64,000 nt of DNA from positions 744,001 through 808,000 of the forward strand of contig BGZK01000074.1 in the NCBI GenBank assembly GCA_005406025.1, given 5' to 3'. Under the pieces are notes generated by a model, which was not told the origin of the DNA, did no database searches, and was given only the letters and a program-made list of their open reading frames with translations. This stretch comes from Eumeta japonica. Taxonomy: Eukaryota > Arthropoda > Insecta > Lepidoptera > Psychidae. A program made the position numbers and the translations under genes. Shown one piece after another: positions 1 through 11,599 of the stretch (its first letter is position 1; every line of letters begins with the position of its first letter).

Positions 1-66
1 AGTTCTGCATTCAATTTTGACTCCAGTTCCGGTTGTTAATTCTGCTTCTTGTCCCATTTTCATTGT
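1..66. repeat. Imperfect 'attcnnattccngttcc' low-complexity repeat, edge fragment
   Basis: Degenerate short words of the type 'gactccagttccggtt' resemble those in the repeats at 42064-42240, 42844-43135 and 63634-64000. This is probably a fragment of the same interspersed family cut by the window edge. No gene is seen between here and the mariner remnant at 430. Confidence 0.35.
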
Positions 67-429
67 GAATATAACTACTGGTAATAATTCCTATTTATAT
101 GAAACAGCAAAATGCTAGCACTAAAATAAAATATTAAAGTATTATGCTTGAGAATAATATAGCTTCCTATAAATGATAGAATTTTAGAATTTATGATTTT
201 TACAATTGATGCAGTAGTAATGAAGTGGGGAACATGCATAAGAATTATATTAAAAAACCAACCTAGTATCAGCACTTGCCAAATGCATTGGTAATTGTAA
301 TTTAAAATGAATTTATTTAAACAATTGAAATGTGGAAAGTCAGTGGTTAAGCAAAGGACAATTACTTGAACCTATTATGAACAGGTAGATTTGAGCAGTC
401 TTGTCATATGTCTGGAAGAATTATGATAA

Positions 430-825
430 TTTGTGTACTTTGAAATAATTCCAGATGATCGAACTATCGCTGCTAAGATATGGTGAACAGATAATACCAC
501 TGTATGAAGGTTTTGTAACAGAAATATCCAGTAAACTGAAAATGGATGCTCTTATAATGTGCTAATGCTAGACCACATACTGCAAAAGTGATGCAGGATA
601 AAATCAAAGAATCAGTGGTATTGAACTCCTACCATATCTAACATTTAGTCTGGACCTTAGCGCTGTTTAGACTATTTATTCAGATGTATGGCGAAATTCT
701 TTCATGGAAAAAATTTGAATCCAAAGATGTTGAAAATGCAGGGGAGCAATTCTTTGTATCTAAGCTCAAGGAATGGTCTAAGAGCTTGCTCATCATTCAA
801 TATGATGGACTATTCTTATAAGGTT
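430..825 (+). mobile_element. mariner-type transposase remnant (pseudogene)
   Basis: Conceptual translation in shifting plus-strand frames gives a decayed stretch matching the C-terminal half of a mariner (IS630/Tc1/mariner superfamily) transposase. An ARPHTAK-like block with its upstream codons damaged comes from around position 570, and a 'KKFESKDVENAGEQFF' block from about 700-755; both are typical of the region around and after the second catalytic Asp of the D,D34D triad. Several stop codons and frameshifts separate the blocks, so it cannot encode an active enzyme. No N-terminal part or terminal inverted repeats were recognised. Which mariner subfamily it belongs to is uncertain. Confidence 0.7.
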
Positions 826-830
826 TTATT

Positions 831-1335
831 TTTGTATTACTGGTTCAAAAAAAGTGAACATTAAAACCAACATTATATATGTAACACCTTAATATATAAA
901 CCTCCATTTTTCTTACATACACAGATGTTTTTTTATTTACTTCATGCTTTCATTCTATAAATTTATCATTATCATGAAATATTTTCGAAATCAAATTTAA
1001 CAGCTATGTAGAATATGGCAATTTTATAAAAATATTGTTGATTACAGTACAATCCATTAATCTCTGCCACTGTTAAGTTATTCACTAAAGTACTGCAATA
1101 ATGTAAAATAGCATTGTGGGGAGAAGGGTCGGAGAGCATTGAACCTACTTATTACATCATTCACAGGGCAATACAAAGCGACTGTGTTTCATACATTATA
1201 CTGTACTGTACTCCATAATTTTTTATTAAATAGCTTATTAAAAATGTCGAAACTCATTGAAATAATTAGTAATTTTGAAGTTAATACAGCTAAAGCAATA
1301 AACATAAAAAAAAATTAATAATGTATAATCGTGGA
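831..1335. other. AT-rich intergenic sequence, nothing recognised
   Basis: No open frame of note, RNA gene or repeat unit could be recognised in this AT-rich stretch before the foldback arm begins. Confidence 0.5.
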
Positions 1336-1639
1336 TATGACAGTCTAAAAAACTAGTGGTGTAAAATCGGCGAAAATGAAACATAAAAACACCTACATTT
1401 GTTGTTCAAACTGATCACGAGAAATCGGCAACCATCCTAGCTTTATATTAAGATAGCGTGGAAATATCCAAATGTATAATAATCAATCAAACAAATAAGT
1501 GTAAATCTGTTGCTAAAAGATGCTATAAAAAAAAATTTGATGAAAATTAAAATTCTAATTTTTTTTCAATAGGTCAAATTTGATATCTACGCTAGTTTCA
1601 CTCTCTATTTTTCCGTGTATTAATTGAAATTGAAATTTG

Positions 1640-2015
1640 TTGTTGCACATAATACGGCCTGAGTGCCAAGAGTCAGCAAAAACTAGAAACCGGAAGTCGA
1701 ATGAGTTTGGAGATGGGTATGCGTACAAACCAACCTCCCTAACTTAACTCTCGATTTTTTCTTACAAATTTTGAATAATTTTGATGCTGCTCATAACCTA
1801 GGTTGTCTGAGTGTCCAGAATCAGCAACAAAATAGAAACCGGAAGTCAGATGAGTTTGGATATTGGTATGCATACAAGCCGAATTTGCTAGTTTTACTCT
1901 CGATTTTTTTCTTACAAACATTGAAGAACAGTTTTGTTGTTGCTCATAACCTAGCTTATCTGAATGCCCAGACTCAGCAACAAAATAAAACCAGAAGTAG
2001 AATGAGCCGTTTAAG
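1640..2015 (+). repeat. Tandem repeat, ~150-bp unit, about 2.5 copies
   Basis: Three successive blocks begin near 1645, 1790 and 1940. Each contains a 'gctcataacctag'-like start, a 'gagtgccaagagtcagcaa'-like core and 'aaaccggaagtcgaatgag', and the first two end with 'ctcgattttttcttacaaa'. The units form the inner part of the left foldback arm. A reverse-complement copy lies at about 3340-3540 in the right arm. Short open frames here are by-products of the repeat and not genes. Confidence 0.75.
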
Positions 2016-2099
2016 TCTTGTCAAAAAAAAAAAACAATTTTTTGAATGCCGCTAACCACGATCAAATCAGTCAAGCCATTAAAAAGTTATGAGAGGTTT

Positions 2100-2290
2100 T
2101 CATATATATATATATATATACACAAACACAGGTTTTTTTTTGGAAAATCGCAGTAAAAACATTCCAATTTTAAAAAAATCCAATTTCGTCATATCTGAAA
2201 AAATTGCATCTCAGGCAGCCATATATATAAAAGATTTTATATATATGGCCATATATATGATTTTATATACATATATATATGTATATAAAT
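2100..2290. repeat. AT-dinucleotide-rich tracts
   Basis: Runs of (AT)n and 'atatatatggccatatatat' palindromic sequence at about 2100-2120 and 2218-2285. Simple-sequence DNA inside the foldback element. Confidence 0.7.
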
Positions 2291-2483
2291 TAACAGGCTT
2301 TGGTGTGTTAATGCAACTTCCACCAGAATGTGTGAAGGTGTTTGTATAGACTTAAATTCTGCAGAAAGATTTAAATGATCCTCGTTATAGAACTGTAAAT
2401 AATATTGATTTTCTGTAATTAAGTTACTAAAAAAGTTTTATTTCTTATATCTTCTTTCAATTAAAGTTTAATTGGAAGAATAA

Positions 2484-2760
2484 AATAATAATAATAATAT
2501 TTTGGGACATATATACACAGCACCATCTGGTCCCAAACTAAGCAATGAGGCTTGTACTATGGGTACCAGACAGTTGATATACTACATACATACTTTCTTT
2601 TTTTTGTAAATATATACGTATAATACATAGAAACACCCAGACTCAAGACAAACGTTAATTTTTAATCAAATAAATAAATGTTTGTCTTGTGCGGGAATCA
2701 AACCCACGACCCCAGCACAACAGGTAGGGTCACTACCAATGCGCCAATCAGGCAGTCTAA
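2484..2760 (-). mobile_element. tRNA-derived SINE
   Basis: Read on the minus strand from 2760, the sequence opens with a tRNA-like head. An A-box-like 'tggcgcattggtagtg' is followed by a B-box-like 'gggtttgattccc', then a body ('agtttgggaccagatggtg') and a tail of (att)n repeats near 2490. This layout, with Pol III promoter, body and short A/T repeat tail, is that of lepidopteran SINEs. It lies inside the foldback element, so it inserted there later or was carried with it. Confidence 0.75.
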
Positions 2761-3169
2761 TAATATAAAGTAAAAGATTTTTAATAAGAAATTGTACATC
2801 TAAATTTCCAATTGGAAATTATAGTAAGAGATCTTAAGGTATGCACATTTGGAATTTACCTAACTTGATAATTTTTCCTGATAGGAAATGCCGCAAAGTT
2901 ATTCTTGGTCACTAGCAACAATAAAATATCATATAACTGCTCATTCAAAATAAAACATAAAAAGAATTAATTCGTAAGTCTAGTATTTTATTCAAGTTAG
3001 TGTATGAAGCTTCCATTTTCACTAAATTTTCGAGACAATTGAGTCTCTTCGAACTTGATCAATGTACCTCATCAAACTTGAACACGTAAGCTGGAACATT
3101 GTTAGAGTATGGATTTTTGGAAAGTAGGAATTGTTATAAGTAAAGAACAACTTTGAGAAAATATATGAG

Positions 3170-3250
3170 AATTAGAGCCAAGCCAGGAATCGAACCTGGA
3201 CCCTCTGATTATGTGTTCATTCAGCTCGACCACTTAAACTACTGGGATCC
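3170..3250 (-). repeat. tRNA-like SINE head or tRNA pseudogene
   Basis: The minus strand shows a good T-arm, with 5-bp stem 'ccagg'/'cctgg' around 'ttcgatt', that is a B-box 'ggttcgattcc'. Upstream is an A-box-like 'tagtttaagtgg'. The acceptor ends do not pair and no regular anticodon arm forms, so this is not a functional tRNA. Confidence 0.55.
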
Positions 3251-3904
3251 TCTCCCAAAAGGAGAGAAAGTGTGAATTTTCTCTCAGTACAGTTTTTAAC
3301 TTACTTCAATTGACACTTCTTATCCTAAGGACTACCGATGGTATTGTAGACTGGGCACTCAGACAGGCTGGGTTTTGAGCAGGAACAGAATTATTCTTTA
3401 ATTTTTGTATGGACAAATTGAAAGTTAAGCCAGCGAGGTTGGTTTGTACGCATACCAATCTCCAAACTCATCCAACTTCCAATCTCTATTTTGTTGCTGA
3501 CTCTGGGCACTCAGGCAGACCATATTATTTGCAGGAACAAATTTAAATTTCAATTATTACACGGGAAAATAGAGAGTGAAACTAACACAGACAGTATCAA
3601 ATTTGACCTATTAAAAAAAACTAGAATTTTAATTTTCATTTCATTTTCTTTATAGCATAGCGTCTTTTATCAACAAAATTCCTATTTGTCTCATTGAATA
3701 TTATACATTGGCATTTCCACGCCATCTTAATATAAAGCTAGGATTGTTGCAGATTTTTCGTGATCGGTTTGAGCAACAAAATTAATTTTATGGCAACTAA
3801 TTAACAACAAATTTTGGTGTTTTTATTTTTCATTTCTGCAGATTTACACCAGTAGTTTTTTAGACCTTGGATATAAGGTGTGAAAAAATATCAGATCAAA
3901 AGAA

Positions 3905-4655
3905 TATTAAATAAAATCGGCCAAGAGCATGTCACACCATGCTCAATGCATGGTTCCAAAGTTGTTATTATGAAGAAATGCACCATAGATGAAAAAAACT
4001 ATGTTACACTTTTTTCTACGTTTCCCACATAATAAGTATAAGCACCTATGACTGGAGAAACAAGTAGGTATGTCAACTAGTACTCTTAAAACAACGTAAA
4101 CTAAAAAGAATTAGCAAGGGCATTATCTTCATGGCACTTATGTTCTTTTGTTGAGACGTGCAGTTTTTCAGCAATAACTCAAGAACAGTATATCTGATCA
4201 TGTTCAAAATAATTTTTGTTGAAAGTATTTATTAAGCATTACCTTTGTAAGGTTTTTCATGTTTTTTAGACTTACAGTCTAAAAAATAAAGGGGAAAAAA
4301 ACACAATTTATGCTACTTTCAAAGCGATTATGTCTGAAAATATTCACTTAATCAAAAAAATTGTTTAGAAAACATAGTGTTTTTAAAAGAACTATCAAAA
4401 CATGTGCCAAATGTTGATGTTCAGTAAAAAAAATTTTTTTTTCAGCTTATGTTACACATATGGAGTGCCCCCCCTACAAATATTTATTTTTGTTATTAAA
4501 CTACTGAACTAAATAGTGGCTTATACACTTACACCATAAATTTCATGAATATACATCTTATAATTTTTGAGTAAAACCTATGACATACCCCACAGACATG
4601 ACGAAACTCTAACGGTTCAGTTTTTGCCATTTTGGCTCATAACCATAAAAACTGA
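3905..4655 (+). repeat. Lepidopteran interspersed repeat ('cggccaag' family)
   Basis: It starts with 'tcggccaagagcatgtcac', continues through a region with 'agcgattatgtctgaaaat', and ends with 'cgaaactctaacggttcag' and 'ttgccattttggctcat'. I recognise the order of these blocks as that of a high-copy lepidopteran repeat. A partial copy with the same 3' half lies at 32330-32565 in the same orientation. It has no coding capacity. Confidence 0.6.
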
Positions 4656-5820
4656 TGCACAACTATATCTGGGAGCTATTTCCTGTAAGTATATATTATA
4701 ACTGCTATTTTCAATAAGCATGTATTAAGCCAGGTTCACTTTTTCATTCAACTTTTATAAATATTTTCACTTTTTTATTAATGTCATGTTTAATAATTTT
4801 AAAACTAGGAGCTATTGTTTTATTCAACAGGTAAAGCCATACATATTTAATATGGGTTTTTTAATTTTTTAGTATAATTTTAGTGAATTGTCTAGTATTA
4901 TTACAAATGACTTATCATTCACACATACAATTGTTTTTTGTATTTCATTTGTTCCTGGATTTAGCTATGGGCAAAAGAAGCACAAATAAAAGTTAGAATA
5001 AGTCCATAGCTGAGAACCCCTATCTGCTAAAGTATAGCATATACCTATCTCCATAGGTTCCATCGAAATACTCATAAGTTTACCAAAGCAGTCTATATGC
5101 ACTATGAAGCAGAAATAAGTGAAATAAAATTTGAGCATTAGCTAAGTGAAGCTATAATTTGTGAATTAGTGTTTTCATATAATCAGACAAAATTTTTGAT
5201 GTTCTCAGCTGCTGCTTTTTTTTAATTCACAGCCACTTCACAAAATTTCAATGTAACCAGAATCCATATAAGCCAAGTAGTAAATACCACATCATTACTA
5301 GGAACATGTTAAATTATTTAGTGTCTACTACACCACACTGTTTATTATTTTAAAAAAAATGAACAAAAACATTTGATTTTCATTTTTTTTCTTGAACAAT
5401 TCTTTTAAATTCAATCTTGCACACATTTTTAATGTAAATTTTACTATAATTTAAACTATTTATTTTAAATTTGATGATTGTGCTTCTCATAAATCAGTTC
5501 ATATTCATTAAAAAAATAAAGACAAATGACTGCTATATACTATAAACTTAAAATATTGGCTCAAAAATAACTTGTGTAATATATGATATTGCACTTTGCA
5601 ATATTTGTATTTGATTGTTGTTAAAATTATATTATAACAAAATTATTTTATTTCATCTCACTATCAACACTATGTTTGACATAACCTTATTCAAGAGGCT
5701 AGAACAATAAAATTATAATTAATGTGACTTTGAAGCAAAATTAAATAAAAACACTATTGAAGATCTTACATGTAATTAAATTTAGTACAGTCATTATCAC
5801 TTAAGTAAGTTTAACACACA
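4656..5820. other. AT-rich intergenic DNA downstream of SmE
   Basis: No coding exon, RNA gene or repeat recognised. Alternative minus-strand AATAAA signals (plus-strand 'tttatt'), for example near 5647, could serve as 3' ends for the SmE transcript. Confidence 0.5.
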
Positions 5821-5821
5821 T

Positions 5822-5827
5822 TTTATT
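5822..5827 (-). promoter_or_regulatory. Poly(A) signal AATAAA overlapping the SmE stop codon
   Basis: On the minus strand the last codon and stop read GAA TAA A, so the hexamer AATAAA includes the stop. If used, the 3' UTR would be only a few tens of bases. Other hexamers occur further downstream. Confidence 0.5.
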
Positions 5828-6104
5828 CGGAGTTACTGAGGTTTTGTATGAGAGTAATGTTATCTCCTTTCATCATAATGCGGCCGACAGGTCGTCTATT
5901 CTTTGTCTTCACGTGGTATTCTTCGGCATCGCCCAAAACGATATTCATATATTCGTCGAAGCCGAGGATATGCCCTTCAATCCTTAAATTTACATTTTCA
6001 TAGAGCCATATTTGCACGCGGCTTCTATTCTGTAAGTATCTGAATATAAGGTTGATTGGTTGTACCATCACCTTTTGAACTTTCGGTGGTCCTTTGTAAG
6101 CCAT
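5823..6104 (-). CDS. SmE: Small nuclear ribonucleoprotein E (SmE)
   Basis: An intronless 93-residue protein starting [11 protein letters not shown]. It is one of the seven Sm proteins that form the ring on U1, U2, U4 and U5 snRNAs in the spliceosome core. The Sm fold is visible from end to end: an N-terminal helix segment '[14 protein letters not shown]', Sm1 strands with '[20 protein letters not shown]', and an Sm2 motif '[13 protein letters not shown]' near residues 74-86. Length matches the family (about 92 residues). Another in-frame ATG lies three codons upstream (6111-6113), but homologues begin with MAY, so 6104 is chosen. The stop codon overlaps an AATAAA hexamer. A hAT-type element sits about 150 bp upstream. 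Confidence 0.95.
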   Translation of the reverse strand: MAYKGPPKVQKVMVQPINLIFRYLQNRSRVQIWLYENVNLRIEGHILGFDEYMNIVLGDAEEYHVKTKNRRPVGRIMMKGDNITLIQNLSNSE

Positions 6105-6257
6105 TTTGTACACTAATCAAATGCTTCGATGCAAATTAAAAATAATTGCAAGCTTTGCAAATTACACACGGCAACCTATGCCCTGTTAACAACGACGCCG
6201 CCGAAATCGTAGATTGACAAGTCATGAACGGTGATTGAGTGAACTGTAATTACATAG

Positions 6258-7000
6258 CAGTGTTCCCAACTCTCAAAAATTTATCTCCCTAAAGCCTCAA
6301 TCAAAAACCCCTAAAATCCCCACAATTATTAAGGATTCTACCTAAAAAAACTTTATATTATTTATAAAATAAACAACTCACTACTTTTAAAATGAATAAT
6401 GGATGAAAAATAGTTAATAAGTAATAAAATATCATTAATTAATAAATTTCAAACAATAAACAAATAATTTCACCTTGACCTTACTTACCATTTTTTTTTA
6501 ACTTTTAAAATATATGTAAGAATTATACATTTCTGATATTTTGGTGGTGAGTACCCAAATGATTGACATTTCAAAATATGCAAATATGATTTGTGTGCTG
6601 TACGTCAAATCACAATAAAAAATATATATCTAAAAAACTGTCCTAGGTACAACAGGTTCCCCTAATTATTGTCGTAAACATAAACGCAGCTTTTATTCTG
6701 TACTCTCAATAATAAACATCTCTATACTCTGTAGTCTTTTATATTAAGCAATCATCACACTAGATGTCGCTAAAGCGATATATATAGTACTAAATATGAT
6801 CTGCTATATATGCTAGAATGGATTACCTCAGAACTTATACTGCTTATTACACCTGTATTTTGCTGAATTTGGAAAAAAAAATATTGAGAGTTATGAAAAT
6901 CCCTAAAAATACCCCTAAAAATATAACACCCCTATAAAAACCCCATCCTACTTTTTTTCCCCCTAAATTTGGGGGGAAAACCCCTAAGTTGGGAACCCTG
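6258..7000. mobile_element. hAT-type non-autonomous element with 8-bp target duplication
   Basis: The ends are inverted repeats: 'cagtgttcccaac' at 6258 and 'gttgggaaccctg' at 7000. They are flanked by an identical 8-bp direct repeat 'ttacatag' (6250-6257 and 7001-7008). Sub-terminal C-rich 'ccctaaaa' motifs occur at both ends. An 8-bp duplication and CA...TG termini are hallmarks of the hAT superfamily. The 743-bp interior is AT-rich with no transposase. It lies about 150 bp upstream of the SmE start. Confidence 0.85.
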
Positions 7001-7008
7001 TTACATAG

Positions 7009-8400
7009 CTATATTAGTCATACACGAACAATGCGTTCATACATTTAGAAAGAGTTTAATTGCATTGTTCAATTTTTGTTATTATTAATGTCAATTGAAA
7101 GTCTACATATATTTTTTTTTTAATTTCATCCATATAAGTGAATTAATTTAAACAAATATTTATTTATGTGCGGAAATCAACCTAATTTTGTAAATGTCTA
7201 AATAAATTTTATATTCATTTCAATTTTACTAAGATTTCCAATTAACATAAATTGATTGGCCCAATCTCTAATAATCTAACTTCTAATCTAACTAATCAGA
7301 GATCGCATTTTTGGTGAATGCACATCGATGTGAACAAGAAAAAAGTTATAATGACGTTGTTAGCTATTCATTATATGCAGGAAAAATTTTAAAACCCTGT
7401 CCTAGACGTTATGTATTATAACGTCTGGGATTGGGTAGTAATGTAATCAGAGTACGTGATACACGCAGTTGAAGTTGAAATCCAATTGCAGACTGTACGG
7501 AGAGTGTGCATACACTACATTTTGTTACGCATCCACTACATTTCAAATAGATTTTTAACACAGTAATCAATAACTTTACTATGCGCATCCATGGTCTTCT
7601 AATCAAGGAAAGACGTATCATGCAATACTAACATGCAATATGGAGATTCTTTACGATCGCGATCAAATCAACAACGAGCACGGACAGAACGGATGATGGG
7701 AACTAATAAAATTCTGATAAAAAAATGAATAATATAATCCAAACTCATTATAGTACAATTTTATTTATAATTTACAATGTTGCTTAATCAAGTACGATTA
7801 TAAACTAGTCAGGTTGATAAGGATGGTTGGAAAGTATCCACGTGTTACTTAGGCTTATTATGTAGGCTTTCTGATAAAATAAGTGGTCTTAGCGACTTAG
7901 TTTTCGTGGTATACGAGTTAAATAAAAAAAGTTCAAGTTTTTTTGGTACTGGTAAGAAATTTTTTGTGTCTAGTATGAAAAATTAATTTTCTTTATTCTA
8001 TTAGAAAGCCAAGGAAATAAGCTATTAAAATGTATTTTTGAAGCAATGGCTTAGCAAACCTAACTTATTCAATGTCAGTGATGTATTTATTAAAAAAAAA
8101 ATTAATTGTGGTGGTTGTAAAAAAAATCTATGACTCTGATCCTTTTATTTGTCGCATCTTTTCCGATAAACTTGATTTTATTTTCTACCCTTAAAGTTTG
8201 ATTCCACCTGAAGCGGCAACATTGTATATTATTTTCAGTTCAGAATAACCTGAACGATAAAAGTTAGAGCATTAAACACAGCACGAAATGAAGAGCACAA
8301 ATTCATTTATTTAATAACATAGAGTAAATAAAAAGTACGAAAAATTTTCAGCCTTACCAAGGATGTTTTACAAATAATTTTAAAATGCAACTTTTTCTGA
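7009..8400. other. Intergenic DNA, no gene recognised
   Basis: A minus-strand open frame of 70 codons at 7409-7621 has no recognisable domain. A small palindrome 'gacgttatgtattataacg' lies at about 7407. Nothing else supported. Confidence 0.45.
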
Positions 8401-8499
8401 TCTACTCCAATTGTTACATTTTTATCACCCTATTATCTTTTCACGATTTTAAGATAGCTTTAACAGCTTCTTCAGCCATGTGGTTATAAAATTGAAATT

Positions 8500-8880
8500 C
8501 ATCTTTTAGATCGAACGATCTTTGTTTCACCTTAACCCCCGATCACAAGATCGGCGCCGATCTCTTTTCGATTTCAGTTCTGGTTCCATCCTCTGTTCTG
8601 ATTTGTTTCGTTCTCAATTTTGTTCCCGATTTCAATTGCGAGTCTTCTAGTCAAATTCTACACTGGAAGTATTTAGCAAAAGTAGAAGACCACCAAAGAG
8701 ATTAGTGCGTTTGAGTGGTTACTTCAAACACTAATGGGTCCTTCATATATTTAAGGTTATGACGCGATCTTATAAATAATTCTTCAAACTATTTTATCAT
8801 CGGGAGTCAAACCCAAGACACGCCGGCTAGTGTCGGAGTGAGGAGGCCACTCGGGTTACCCCAAAGTGAAATGTAAGGTC
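8500..8880. repeat. Low-complexity repeat fragment and possible tRNA-like segment
   Basis: About 8560-8650 contains 'gatttcagttctggttcc'-type words like the imperfect repeats elsewhere in the window. At about 8800-8870 the minus strand has a B-box-like 'gggtttgactccc' with a possible A-box upstream, suggesting an old SINE head. Both are weak. Confidence 0.3.
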
Positions 8881-11393
8881 TATTAAAATCGCTGATGACG
8901 GACCCAAAAATCGGTGATGATTACCGAGGAATATGAAACATACATACTGTCTTGCGAGTTAAATCTATAATATAGAACATAAGGTTGAAATAACACTATT
9001 TTCTACATCAAGTTACAAATTTGTGTGAACGTCAGACACTTAATGAAACCCGACGGTCCTTCTTTCACCCTTATAATGCTCCGAACATTAGTAACTTATC
9101 GGTTTACCCTGAACTTCAACAATCTTCACGAGGGTCGTAGATGCGAAAATGAGGCGCCACTAAGGTTTAGTCGCTTGAGGGAGATAGTGTTAGTATGTCG
9201 CGGACACTATTACATGGTTACGTTTTACCACCAGAACAAAACCAAAAGCCCACTGATCTTTGGCTTTTCTCTAGTGCTGATGATACTGAAGTTCTGATGA
9301 TACCCTACTGGTCACTACCAATAGGGCATCTAGAAATGCTGTATAGTACATTTAAGACCAATATATATTGTATATGTTGTCATACTTGTATAATTTGTCC
9401 AGCTAGTCTGTGTAAGAATGATCGCGGTACGAGATGTAGGCCACGCTACGCTAACCGACAAGTTGAGCCAATATCGTAACATTTAAGACATCAAATAGGT
9501 ACTATTTGATGTCTTACATCAAATAGTACCACTTTTTAAACTATAAAAATAGATGTTAAATATATCTATATCTATCCAGTCTACCTAGACATTTTCAACC
9601 GCATTTTATATATTGTTTGGTTTCTGTTTAGTATATTAGAAAAAAATTTACAAATATTGGAAAATCATTCATCTTTCACATCTGTAAAACATTTTCTTCG
9701 CCAACTCCAACGGTTATCATGTTTTGTGTAATGATCTTTGTGTTGTTAACTATTTCAAAAAACGAAACATTATTCCTTACAATTTATTTGGAAATATTTA
9801 GGCACATTATGAACCTTTTCATCTTTTTTATAACACAAAATAGCATATTAATATCTAATATTGATATATCTTACAATAGCCAACTATGGATACAAGCCAT
9901 TAAAGTTCAGAATTGCCTAAAATGAGTCATCGCGCCTTACTTTTAAAATTATTACAATGTTCCCAACAATAATAGGCCAAAGCAAAAATAGCATTTTTAG
10001 TGTACAGGATTCCAAAATTTGGTACCACTTTAGAAACTTTTATATTGATTTGATGTATCACTTTGATTCAATAATATTGAATCAACCAAGTACCTATAAG
10101 TTGGAATTTTACATTTTTTTCTTGTTAGTTGTATCATCAATATGATATAATCCACAGAGCATAATATATATAGAGCATGGAAGAAGCATCCTGATATTTT
10201 AAAAATCTAAACAAAATGTTATACTTATACATATTTGCTATTCTTTGAGTGAAATTAACCATATCTAGTTATTTCATTAATGAGAGTTAAAGGACATTCA
10301 AAAGTGCAAATATGTATCAAGAATCTATTAAAGAGATTACAAATATAGAACAAATACAGAATGCTCTGTGATGCTACTTTCTTAATATTTTTATTTAAAT
10401 ATGACATATTTGTAAGAGTAAAACAAATTATAAATATGATGATATTTGTAATTTTTTATTCTTCAATGAATTAATAATAAAATAATTTGATGTTGATGAA
10501 CTAAAAACTTTCTCTTGATATACTTGTTAATCTTTTAACAGTACTTGTTCCAATATGTCATAACAGGAAAATTATAAAGATCATATAAATTTGTAGACTC
10601 TGCCAATCCTTCTTGAAAATAGAGGTGAATTTATGGTTTGTTTTTTAAAAATCTACAAAATAATTTTTAGGTCTCTATTACCAAAAATTATACAGCCAAT
10701 AAGGCTATGGGATAATTAGATAAATATTTATTACATATATTAAAGATGTATATTTTTTTATCAATATACATAACATATAATTATCTACTTTTGTCAGCAC
10801 ATGTCACTTTTCTATTAAATTATTGCTATACGAGGAATTAACTATATGTAAGCTTATAAGTATTACTTACGAGAATAAAGTAAATTTTAAAACTTACATA
10901 AATTTTGAATTGGATTTATTTATCTTATATATGAAACATTTAAAATAAATCCAGCTTAAGATATTCAAATGAGAATTAATTTTAACATGCAATACAAAAT
11001 CTGTTAAAAAGGATTTCATTTATCCGCTCCATGCACGAAAGCAGGGCCAAATAAAATATGAACTTTAATTTATTGATCACCTATTAAAATCTTTAGTTAA
11101 ATTGTATAGATCTATTAAAGAACTAAAGTGCAAGCTTATTAAGTCATATTTACTGGTTTAACTACAGAAAGAGTGATTAATAAGAAAATTAGCCTACAAT
11201 TTAGTGTGAATTTAGGTTAGTAAATTTGGATTTTTAAAAACGTTTCAATAGTTGTAACGTTTATTATAATACAATTTTTAATTCATGTTACCATATAAAA
11301 TCGTGAGTTAAAAATATATTAACATAAAAAATCAACCCACCTAAAAAAAATACTAGTATCTGTGCAAAAAGGTATTGACGGATGTAATTAGAC
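8881..11393. other. Intergenic DNA with small palindromes, no gene recognised
   Basis: Open frames at 9025-9297 and 9195-9479 overlap in two frames and show no domain I recognise. Their unusual density may mark an old mobile-element fragment. 9484-9530 holds paired hairpins (separate entry). 9700-11393 is AT-rich and featureless to the eye. Confidence 0.4.
9484..9530. repeat. Three-part hairpin with shared middle strand
   Basis: 'taagacatcaaatag' (9484-9498) pairs perfectly with 'ctatttgatgtctta' (9502-9516) around a 3-base loop. The middle sequence also pairs with a following 'catcaaatagtacc'-type block (about 9518-9530). Two mutually exclusive hairpins are therefore possible. Confidence 0.7.
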
Positions 11394-11599
11394 CATATGT
11401 GGGCAACCACCGGCCCGCTGTAAGATTTGATCCGGCCCGCAAGATATTTGAAAAATTTTATGCCTGATATCTATCGCTCAAAATTATGAAGACTAGTTCA
11501 AAACACTATTTTAAAATGCACTACTTTTTGAACGCAGCCCGCGAATATATTTGCACACTAAAGTTTGGCCCACAACATGTCAAAGGTTGTCCATACCTG
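11394..11599. mobile_element. Short hAT-like MITE
   Basis: A 206-bp segment begins 'catatgtgggcaacc' and ends 'ggttgtccatacctg', imperfect inverted termini. The flanks 'aattagac' (11386-11393) and 'tattagac' (11600-11607) match at 7 of 8 bases, as for an aged 8-bp hAT target duplication. The body has 'ccggcccg' and 'ggcccac' GC blocks in AT-rich surroundings. No coding capacity. Confidence 0.6.

Larger units (their letters stand above)
1336..3868. mobile_element. Foldback-type element with ~0.5-kb inverted arms
   Basis: The left arm starting near 1336 ('gtctaaaaaactagtggtg') reappears in reverse complement ending near 3868 ('caccagtagttttttagac'). The match continues inward through several distinctive blocks, such as 'ctagctttatattaagat' (left about 1438) and 'caaatttgatatctacgc'-like sequence near 1575, against 3590-3740. 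Arms are roughly 500-550 bp at perhaps 80% identity. The left arm carries tandem ~150-bp units, the right arm about one and a half. Two tRNA-like SINE segments lie between the arms. No transposase was found, so it is non-autonomous or decayed. The superfamily is unknown. Confidence 0.75.

Noticed and set aside
2089..2349. Open frame through AT repeats
   Set aside because: The peptide is mostly Tyr-Ile from the simple repeat; no domain, and it lies inside the foldback element.
3170..3250. tRNA gene on the minus strand
   Set aside because: The T-arm is good but the acceptor ends do not pair and no anticodon arm forms; listed as a tRNA-like SINE head instead.
9025..9479. Overlapping frames as a gene or retrotransposon RT
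   Set aside because: An 'SADDTEV' string looks like an RT catalytic block, but nothing around it fits RT order.
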